NCBI RefSeq assembly: GCF_905220565.1
Contig: NC_059419.1
Span: forward strand, 5,814,826-5,878,825
Source: Melitaea cinxia
Lineage: Eukaryota > Arthropoda > Insecta > Lepidoptera > Nymphalidae
Direction of reading: 5' to 3'
Length of the DNA: 64,000 nucleotides
The notes below the pieces were generated by a model. It saw only the letters and a program-made list of their open reading frames with translations, searched no databases and was not told where the DNA came from. This document shows, piece by piece, positions 11,235 to 22,500 of this stretch. The number at the start of each line of letters is the position of its first letter. Within the stretch, counting starts at the first letter, position 1. A program made the translations under genes and the position numbers.

Positions 11235-11539
11235 GTAAGAAAAACATGAACGTACTTATTTTTACCTTTACCTTAGTGTCAAACTAATTTACATTATATT
11301 TAACATGTATGAATTATTGACGTGACTACGTGTAATAAGTCGATGAACGCCGGTGGCATGCACGCAAAAGGAAGACTCATTGTAGCGTTATGCTCAGTGA
11401 AAGAGAGATAGATGCGGCACAAGCCACATCTATCTTCCACTTGGTTGGCCTATACGTCTTAGATGTTTTGTTTTGACGTTGTCACATTGCGTTGTCACGT
11501 TAAACTATCGTCCGTAATTCAACTTTACAGACAACCATT

Positions 11540-11580
11540 TTTAACTGACTTCAAAAAAAGGAGGAGGTTACTCAATTCGA

Positions 11581-11675
<95 letters not shown>

Positions 11676-11935
11676 GTTGGAAAGAAGATATCCCTAGTTT
11701 GGTACCATGATAAGGAGAACAGGATCTGATGATGGGATCCCAGAGAAATCGAGGGAAACCCAATGTTTGTCATGTGATCACATTTAAATTTCATCGAGAT
11801 CTGATTACAACTTTTGGAGTAATCTTTGATAATGCGTATTTACTTGACTATTTTTTCGTCTACCTACGTTGTATTACTTGCCGATATAAATGAAGTCAGT
11901 TTTTCTTCGTTTGCCTGCAAACGCAATTATATTTT
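11540..11935. repeat. dispersed repeat with a (TA)n tract
   Basis: An almost pure TA dinucleotide run (11580-11672, one CA interruption) is embedded in a larger repeat that starts 'gacttcaaaaaaaggaggagg' and ends near 'cgtttgcctgcaaacg'. Reversed or partial relatives lie at 25555-25725 and 34330-34500. The ORFs across the TA run are artefacts. Confidence 0.65.
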
Positions 11936-13509
11936 TTAGTTTTGTGTTACCACTATAAAAAACAAACTTGTCAGTTATCATTATAAACTGTTCACAACAG
12001 TTAACAAAAAGTTTTAAGATAATCAGTTGTTTAATATTATAACCTTGTTAAAATATGCATTTTAGTGTAAAGACTACTTATCAGTCTTTTAATACTTTAT
12101 CAAAGCTAGTGAAACCAGATATTAGGTTTTTTAGAGTATTTTATTTCATCTGAACAAGCACTTAATGCGGAATTTCCTACTAAAGGAGATTTTTGATTTG
12201 GTGTTTTTTTTTAGATGACATATCGTACGTTCCACTAAAGGCCCGCAACGATTGTATGTAACACTCTCTGTATCATTCCACCTCAGACCTGTGGTCGTCG
12301 CGAGCAAACGCTCGAAGTCATAGATGATGTTACTGTTCGCGACACCACTGGGCCCCTTTCGCTCACAAAATATTGGTGTATCAGAGTTGGCATTCAAAAA
12401 AAAAATGTTGCGGAAATTCGAAAAAAACGTTAATGTCAAACTTTTGGAGTCGTTATCTCTCATTCATTTTGTCAAAAACGCAACTATAAATACTCGGGAA
12501 TCCACGTTGAATTAAATTTTACTCCAATCCTTGCGAAATATTTACTGACAGCTCCCACAGCTACATGTAAAACGTGACCAAGCCGCCATATTGCGAGCAC
12601 AAAGTGCTTCAATATGCGTTCCACTTATAAAATTCGCATATCATATCGATAGCAGTGACGTACAGTGGCTTTGACGCGAACGAAAAGTTATGACACTTTC
12701 GTACAAATCTCTCACCGTTGAAATTGATCTTAGCTGCATGACCCGTATATAAGACCGTGTACCATACTCTTTGTCTACACCAGCGCGACTGTGGAAGGAT
12801 TTTGAACCGTTATTTATAGTATACAGCTGGGCTGAACATTTTTTCAACTTTTCTTCCATATGAGATGATTCTCTTCGCCCCTACCCCCTCCAAAAGTGGA
12901 ACGTAGCAGTACTGTCAAGTGTCAAATGTTAAATTATTTAGTGACGTTTGTTTAACTCTGGTGGGAGGTAGTGGTGGTAAAAATTTCAACAAAAACTTCA
13001 ACAAAATATTTAAATAAGTTTCTATTATTTCATTAGAAGGCAGAAACATAAGAGATTGATCTGTCCTGAATTACTGTGAATTTTTACATCATTAGTCTAA
13101 TATTTTGAAAACAAACGTGACAAAAGTTTGTTTTAAATTTCTTTTGTGTTCATATCATTAGATAAAAACGTTTATTATCCCTATTGGACGATAAATATAT
13201 TTGATCTGGAATATAATATGTTACTAATGGATTTGGCACAATTTTGTTCGTGGTAAAGCAAGTGGATATGAATTTCAAGGCCGACACTCGAAAATAAATA
13301 CTGAAATATGTTAACTTTTGCGTGTATTATTTTAGCTCGATATTCTTAGAAACATGTAGGATTAAATAGAAAAAAAAAAATAGGAAAATATACTTGCTTC
13401 AAATAAGTATACAAAACAAATCATCACTATGAACTGAATACCTCAAAAGCAATTAGTTGATTTATATTAAGCATTTATATTTTTACTTTGAATATATAAA
13501 ACTTCTAAT
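11936..13509. other. presumed 5' flank/promoter of the P5B ATPase
   Basis: No ORF of note. A less AT-rich block at 12220-12360, and 'ctgtcaagtgtcaaatg' at 12912, could mark a promoter or non-coding exon. No clear TATA or initiator can be singled out, and no acceptor is visible just upstream of the ATG at 13510. The 5' untranslated sequence may therefore run straight into that exon. Confidence 0.3.
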
Positions 13510-16500
13510 ATGACTGATGATGAAAGTCAACCTCTCATAGAGTATGCTTCCTTACAAAGTCGGGAATCACTATTCAGTTGTGTCCAAAAAATTAACACTG
13601 ACCCAGATTTTGATCAGGTAAAGTATATTGGTATTTTATTTATTTTAAACGAAAATCCATAGCTACATTTTAAGTTTTTAAAAAGTTAACAAACATTCCA
13701 ATTTCAGATTCTTAAATATATATTTTTTATTATGTTAGATAAGAACATACAAGAGTAAAATATATATTTACATATTTTAATAAGCAAATAATACGAAATA
13801 TTTATTACTCAATAACTACTATAATAACCATCTACAGTTATTACATATTTATGGTAAGAACAATGGTCTTAATGTAAGGTTGATTACATTTAATGACTCA
13901 CAAGAAAAGTTGTAATTAGAATGGTATTTGTAATGATCATAATAGTTGATGGTAATATTTATCTGTGTGTGTATAAAGAATCAAATATTTGTTGCAACTT
14001 ATACAAAAAGTGATGTAAAAAATGGTGCATCTATTGGATCTAAAATTTTTGTTAATGAATAAATTAAATATTTTATTAATTAATTAATAATAATTGAAAC
14101 TTAATATTCAACGGCTCTCTTTTAGTATGTGACTCAAGTCAAAAATCATCATTTTCCAGGAGAGCAAAAACAAAATACAAAAAATTTTGTGAACTAAGTG
14201 GGCTAGGCTTAATTGGATTATCTTATTTTGTAGAGTAAACATTCTTTTTCAATATACATCAAACTGTCAAATTTAAAAAGGGGTCAGGAATTTTTTTTTT
14301 CATGAGAAACCTGATTTATTTCACCTACAGAAACCTCCCATTTGAGAAACGTAATAAGGAGTCTAACACCTTCTATACATACAAAAATGCCCAGACCACA
14401 ACCCATATTAGTAAAACCTAAAAAAGGTTAAAAAACTTGTGACCTCTAGCACATTGATTAGTTTCTGTGACCATTGCGCTAATGTATCATAAAAGTCGTA
14501 TTATAAAAAAAGTTATGCTATCACTGTATTTTGTTATTATATTACATATTCTGTATCAGTCAAAAAACTACCAAGCCGGTGGAGTGAAGAGTTAGGGTAC
14601 CTTTATAGTAATTTAATTTTTTTTCAGGTGGTATATGGCTATCGAAAATGTAGATGGCGGGTAGTGTTGGTGCACATTCTATCAGTACTAACTTGTGGAA
14701 TACCTTATCTATTTTTCCACTGGTGTCCTACATGGCTACTTTATGCCACATCGGTCAGATGCTGTTTCCAAATAGCTGACCAAGTTTTAGTAATTGTAAG
14801 TACTACGTACTATACTGCAATTATAATATTATGGACAAGTTAAATTATTAGTCAACTATAATTTTTTTTATTCATTTTCAGGAAGTATTTCAAAAGAAAT
14901 GTAAAATCTACTTCATTCACAAGATAATAGATAAAAATATAGCTGATGCCAGGTAAAATATATAAACTATTTAAAAAAAAGGTCAACCCATATTCTATGA
15001 AATGAATTATTTCATATTTAAAGTAAAGAGCGCATTAATAAAAAAAAAAAAAAAAAAAAAATTAACAATACTATAAAAGATTTAAATATATTATTTACTC
15101 TTTCTACTAGCCTCTTATCCATTTAAGATGAAAGAATAAATTTTAATCTTTGTAATCAACCCTCGGTCAAATAACGGATATACAGATTTCTACATTTTCT
15201 TTCACAACAACTCATAAAACTAGAGCTTCGAACGTCTTCTCTAAAAATAAGATTATTAATCATGATTTATATTCATTTATGTTTTATGTTCTCAATTAAT
15301 AATATGATAATTATTTCTTTTTTACCAGTGGGTTACTAAATGAAGGTTTTGAAGATGAGTTCGGAGGTGAGAAAGGTACATTAGACAGTGCAGACGATCT
15401 CTACACACCATTGCATTTAGATGATGGCACAAAATTAAGTAAGTATAAAAATTAAATTCTTATTGATACAAGATTGGAGACATTAAATTAAACCTCATAT
15501 TGTACATAACCTCATATTGTACATACATACCTTTTCTAAGGTTTTAATGAAGTGGTTTTTATAAATTTGGAAAACCAATTAAATATAATTTGTGACTACA
15601 CTTGTATTATGTATTGTATATATTTATTCTTATTATATGTATTTCATTTAAGTACATATATTGTACTAGCTGTGCCCGCGGCTTCGCCCGCGTTGAAATC
15701 AGTTTGTCACAAAGTTTTCCCGGCAAACTTCCAGTGAAACTCTCATCAAAATCGGCTTTGCCGTTCCGTAAACCTTCCTCTTGAAGCCCTCTCTCCATTT
15801 ATGAAACCGCATGAAAATCCGTTAAGTAGATTTTGAGAGAATCGGTCACATACGCTTTTGGCTTAACTGTTGCCCGCGACTACGTCCGCGTGGTTATGAA
15901 GATATGCATTACTATTAAGATGCTTAACGCAAATTATTTTTTTATTTCAGTCACTTGAAATGCTTATCACTCTGAGTAACTTTTTCAAAGGCACAATTTA
16001 GTATAATTTAATAGTTATTTTTATAAAACCTCTCTATACACCACATTTTTAGTTTTATTTTCAGGCTGCAGTATGAATAACCTATCAGGCGAACTTGTTG
16101 CTACTGTATATGTTTCATACAAACTATCAACCCCAATTAAACCCCCTTAGCGATGGAATATCGCAAAATCCGTTCTTAGCGGACGTCTACTAACTATAAT
16201 CTACCTCCCTGCCAAATTTCATCTTTGTCCATCTTGGATGGATGGACCATCCAGCGGTTTTTGAGTTCTCGTGATGTCAGTCAGTGACCTTTCTCTTTTA
16301 TATATATAGATTACGATGTATTATTTGGACACTTGCTCGCCATCTATAGAGCATACATTTTAAATTTCAAGTCTCTTACTTCAAAAACATAGGACTTTCA
16401 TACAAACTTCCAACCCCCGTTTTATCCCCTTAGGGGTAGAGTTTCATAAAATTCGTTCTTAACAAATGTATACGCCCTATAAGAAACGTACCTGCCAAAT

Positions 16501-19500
16501 TTCAAGTTTGTAGGTGTTATAGTTTCGGAGATTTCGTGGTGAGTGAGTAAACCTACCATCCCCCGTTTTAACCCCAAAAGGGAGTTGATTTCTAAAGATA
16601 CATTATTTGGACACCTTCTCACCATCTATAGAGCATACATTTTAAATTTCAAGTCTCTTACTTCAAAAACATAGGACTATCATACAAACTTCCAACCCCC
16701 GTTTTACCCCCTTAGGGGTCGAGTTTCGTAAAATCCGTTCTTAGCAGATGCCTACGTCTTATAAGGAGCCTACCTGCCAAATTTCAAGTTTGTAGGTGTT
16801 ATAGTTTCGGAGATTTCGTGATCAGTGAGCCGACCTACTATCCCCCGTTTTAACCCAAAAAGGGGTTGATTTCTAAAGATACATTATTTGGACACCTTTT
16901 CACCATCTATCTATAGAGCTTACATTTTAAATTTCAAGTCTCTTACGTCAAAAACATGGGACTCTCATACAAACTTCCAACCCCCATTTTACCCCCTTAG
17001 GGGTTGAGTTTCGTAAAATCCGTTCTTAGCGGATGTCTACGTCCTATAAGGAGCCTACTTGCCAAATTTCAAGTTTGTAGGTGTTATAGTTTCGGAGATT
17101 TCGTGATGAATGACCTTTCGCGTTTATACAGGGTGACTGGTGAATTACTATCAATATTTGAGGACGTGTTAATTGACGATCATATATGACGAAAAAAAAT
17201 TACATATAAAATAAATATTCATAAACTTCTAAGTAAAGTTAACCACCAGTTATCTCGCTAATTACGCGTCGTCTGGACGCCCTAGCTGCGCAGTCGTCAC
17301 AAAGCAGGTGTGTAGGTATACAGATACATTTAGCTATCGCGCGGTCGTTTACCGACGTCCAAACACCGTCAAGCGTTAACAGGGTAGCAGGCTACTTTTG
17401 ATAAACCAGTATGATCCAATCCCCCTTCATACTTTAATTTTGGCTTAGGATAGGCAAAAATACCAAGATAAGATTAGGCCGACCCCTTCCCCTTGATAAT
17501 TTGATAAATATTAATTTATTACGTAAGAATCTAAATGAAAAAATGAATAAACGTTTGGTTTGTTTCAACGTTTATTTTTATTTGTACTTTAGGTAGGTAC
17601 TAATAATTTTTATTTTTTGGTAGTAATAAACTTTGGTTTTAATTATTGATCTTTACCGACATAAGATTTTCAGTCCAGAGGCTTAACAAAAAAAAAAAAA
17701 ATAAATAAATAAATAAAAGAAACTATTCACACACTTCAATAATTCAATTATTATTCAACTACAATATTAAAATTTATCAACGAAATAACGAATGTTGTTT
17801 ACTACGTAAGCGAGTGACGACTAGTCGCGGCGCGGGTTCGTTGCCATGGAAATGGAAATCGCTTACACTTAAGCTCGGCACTCGCGCGGTTGCCCGCGAT
17901 TTTACAAGGTATTTTCACTTGGCGCATTTTTGTAATTTTATCTAAGAACTATCGAGACTAAAGACATGATCGACCCCCTTTCCCCCTAAATCGTCTTACG
18001 TAATAAATGAACCATACTTTGTTATTTAGACAGGTTATTATAACAAAATAATTCTAGCAACACTAGCGCCGCTTACTAAATATAAAATTATTTTTTGTAC
18101 TCTGTACTGTGTCTATGTCTATGATAAAATTAAAATAAATTTAGTCTTCGTCAAGCCACCACTGTGTTTTATTATAATAGGTTATGGGCCCAGTCCCAGT
18201 GAAAAAAAGTAATTAATAATTCAATTAGTGATAATTTTGAATTATGTCTACCAATTACTTGGCAAATATCCCGAAACTGAAAGGTCGCGAGAATTACGAC
18301 GACTGGTGTTTCGCGGCAGAAAATGTGCTCGTGTTAGAGGGAATGGCGGACGCCATTAAGGCAGCTTTACCGTCATCAGCTACTCCGACTCAGATAGCAG
18401 AAGATTTAAAGGCGAAAGCAAAGCTAATACTGACAATCGACGCAACTCTCTACGTGCATATTAAACAAGCTACAACAACATATGACTTATGGAAGACGTT
18501 GAAAAATATGTTTGACGACTCAGGATATTCACGAAGAATCAGTTTGCTGAGGAACCTTATTAATATACGCCTAGAAAACTGCGAGACCATGACTAGCTAT
18601 GTCAGCCAGATCATAGAAACCGGTCAAAAACTAAAAGGCACCGGCTTCGAGATAAACGACCAGTGGATTGGGTCACTCATGTTAGCTGGATTGCCAGAGA
18701 AATATGGACCAATGATTATGGCTATCGAACATTCAGGGATAAACATCAGTGCGGACTCCATAAAAACTAAGTTATTAGACATGAGTACAGATTTTGAGGT
18801 TAAGTCGGAAGGTGCATTTGCCGCTAATAGTTATACTAAGCGTAATGTTGGCACTACTGCCAAATACGCAAATGTCAGAGAGAACAGAACGCTCGCGCCA
18901 CCACCCGTTAATACAAGTAACAGTGAAATCAACATGGCGCAGCGAAAGAAACTTATTCGTTGTTATAAATGTAAACAGATTGGACATTTTAAAAATCAGT
19001 GTCGTATTACAGAAAAAACGAAGTCAAATGCGTTTAGTGCAGTTTTTCTGACAAAAGAATTCAATCAGTCAGATTGGCACTTGGATTCCGGCGCAAGCAC
19101 ACACATTGTTTCAAACGTGAATTTACTATCAAACGTTTGCTATCAACCCAAGACTAAAGAAATAATCGTTGCCAATCAAACCGCAGTGCAAGTTTTGTGC
19201 TCCGGAGACATACAGATCACGACATGTGTTGGTGATAAAGAGATTACGATTGATGTAAAAAACGTTTTGTGTGTACCTAACCTCACCACGAACCTATTAT
19301 CGGTGAGTAGGATAATTGCGAGTGGCAATAGAGTAATATTTAATCAACATGGATGCTTAATTTACAATTCAGAAAACGAATGTATTGGCGAAGCTCACTT
19401 AGAAAATGGTGTATACCGATTAAGAGTTGTGAAGTCTGAACAACATTTAGCAGCAGCAGTAAAAATTTCAAATATTACTTGGCATAGGCGATTAGGCCAT

Positions 19501-22500
19501 ATCAACGCTAGTGATTTAAGAAAATTAAAGAATGGAGCAGCTGAAGGTATCAATGTTGACGATACATGTGATACTGGAAAGTCCAGTTGCGTAGTCTGCT
19601 GTGAAGGCAAACAAACAAGACTTCCGTTCCCAACAAGCACCAGCAGAAGTCAGGAGGTCCTAGAATTGGTTCACACAGATTTATGTGGGCCAATGGAAAA
19701 TGTATCCCTGGGTAAAGCAAGATATTACCTGTTATTTGTGGACGACTTTAGTAAAATGTGCATAGTATATTTTCTGCGATCTAAGGATGAAACATTTATG
19801 TATTTCAAACAATACAAAGAATATGTTGAAAATCAACAGTCAAAGAAAATAAAAATATTAAGATCTGACAACGGAACAGAATTTTGTTCAGCAAAGATGA
19901 CTAATTATCTAAAGCAGTGTGGAATACTTCATCAGAAAACCAATAGTTATACACCAGAACAAAATGGACTATGCGAGAGAAACAATAGATCCATAGTTGA
20001 GAAGGCACGCTGTCTCCTCTATGATGCTCAATTTGAGAAATTCCTTTGGGCGGAGGCTGTAAACACAGCTGTATATATTAAGAACCGATCACCAGCGGCC
20101 AGCTTAGACCAGAATACTACTCCTTATGAAATGTGGACGGGCAAGAAGCCGGATATAAGTCATCTAAGGATTTTCGGTAGTCCAGCAATGGTCCATATAC
20201 CAAAAGAGAAAAGAAAAAAATGGGATAAAAAAGCAAAAAAGATGTACCTAGTTGGATATTCAGAGAATGTCAAGGGCTATCGCTTATATGATCCAACTTC
20301 ACGAAGTGTTATTGTTGCCAGAGATGTTGTTATAATGGAGAAAATACATGACAATCCCACAACATCTATTTTGATTGAAGAGCAGAGACAACCTGATGAG
20401 TCAGCCGACAAGGATTCTTTGAATAGTTCAGATAATGAAAATCAGAATGATAAGACATATATCCCTGATATTTCATCAAGCGAATCAGATGACAGTTTCG
20501 TTGACACATTGTCAATGTCACCAGAAGCAAAGAATATCGCCTCTAGGCAGTGTGACGTCAATCTACCAGAAAAACGTGTTAGGCGCAAACCAGATTATTA
20601 CCATAGTAATGTGAACATGTGTGTAGATATGTCAGGTGGACAGATTTCTCTCGATGAAGCAATGAGTGGATCTGAAAAAGATCAGTGGCAGTGTGCAATA
20701 AAAGATGAACTTAAATCTTTTCGTGACAGTGACTCTTGGGAAGTAGTGGATAGGCCGCAAGATGGTACGGTTGTGAAAAACAAATGGGTGTTTAAAAAGA
20801 AATATAACAGTGAAGGTGAAGTTCGTTATAGGGCCAGACTAGTGGCAAAAGGATTTACACAGCAAAAAGGTATTGACTTTAATGAAACTTTTTCTCCAGT
20901 TTTGAGATATTCTACCTTGAGACTAATGTTAGCTATCAGTGTTGAACTAGGTTTAAAAATTAATCATCTAGATGTACCTACTGCATTTCTCAATGGTCTC
21001 CTTAAAGAGACAGTATATATGGAAATACCAGAATGTTCAGATATTGAAAATTGTAATAACAAAGTTCTTAAATTAAAAAAATGTATTTATGGCCTTAAGC
21101 AATCGGCTAGAGCATGGTATACTCAAGTAGAAGAATGTTTGCTAAAGCTAAAGTTTAAAAAATCATTACATGAACCATGTCTCTTCATAAAAAATAATAA
21201 AAATACAAAAATCTATGTAGCACTGTTTGTAGATGATTTTTTTTGTTTTTTATAACTGTCAGAATATGTATGAAGAAATGTTAGATGTATTAGTAACAAA
21301 TTTCAGAATAAAAGACTTAGGTCAAATTAAACAATGTCTTGGAATGCGTGTTAATGTTAATAATAATAGTATTACAGTTGATCAACAGCAATTCGTTGAG
21401 GCTATTTTAAAGAAATTTAACATGTTGAATTGTTGTTATTCAAATACACCAATGGAAATTAATTTAAAACTAGAAAAAGATGTAAATAATAAATATGAGA
21501 AAAATTATCCATATCAACAATTAATTGGAAGTTTGATGTACTTGTCTGTGCTCACAAGGCCAGATATTTCTTATAGTGTGAGTTTCTTAAGTCAATATAA
21601 TAATTGTTTTAATAAAATTCATTGGAAACATCTGAAACGTTTGTTAAGATACCTAAAAAAAACAAAAAATTATGGTTTATTATACAGGAAGACAGAATGT
21701 AATCTATATGGATATGTTGATGCTGATTGGGCCTCTTGTATGATGGATAGACGGTCATTTACTGGGTTTTGTTTCATTTTGGCAGGATCAGTTATTTCTT
21801 ATGAAGCAAAAAAACAAAAAACTGTAGCATTATCTAGCACGGAAGCCGAATATATGGCCCTATCTGAATCATGCAAGGAGGCAATATATTTGAGTAATAT
21901 ATTAAATGAAATAACTGTAATGTGTGAGAATGTGCCAATATGTTTGTTTAGTGACAACCAGAGTTCTATTAAGTTAGCAACAAATCCAATGTTACATAAT
22001 AAGCGCACCAAACATATTGACACAAGACATCATTTTGTTAGAGCGTGTATAGCTGAAAAAAAAATAGATATAAAATATGTATCAACTTTGGAAATGCCAG
22101 CAGACATATTTACAAAAAGTTTGAGTGCAACTAAACATTATAAGTTTTTAAAAATGCTTGGTATAGTAGAAATTTCATAAATAAATAAGTTGTAATTATA
22201 TCTGTGTTAGATTATTTTGTTAGGTCAGGGTGTTATTTAGACAGGTTATTATAACAAAATAATTCTAGCAACACTAGCGCCGCTTACTAAATATAAAATT
22301 ATTTTTTGTACTCTGTACTGTGTCTATGTCTATGATAAAATTAAAATAAATTTAGTCTTCGTCAAGCCACCACTGTGTTTTATTATAATATACTTATTCT
22401 CTTTTACACGATATAACATGAACGGGTCACTTTTAACTACTCTGCATTTGTGTATTGACAAGCCATACCTAATTACTTATGACAGGTCACATTCACAAGA

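Larger units (their letters stand above)
18020..22390 (+). mobile_element. copia (Ty1/copia) LTR retrotransposon, nearly intact
   Basis: The 160-bp LTRs at 18020-18179 and 22231-22390 are identical as far as I can read them. Each starts TGTTATTTAG and ends TTATAATA. The 5-bp direct repeat TACTT flanks the element (18015-18019 and 22391-22395). A primer binding site follows the left LTR, and a purine-rich stretch (aggtcaggg) precedes the right LTR. It encodes gag, protease, integrase, reverse transcriptase and RNase H in copia order (integrase before RT). Identical LTRs mean a recent insertion. The only visible defect is a frame change in a T run (see the CDS entries). Confidence 0.96.

Noticed and set aside
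11463..11763. ORFs of alternating Tyr-Ile on both strands
   Set aside because: Translation of the (TA)n tract.
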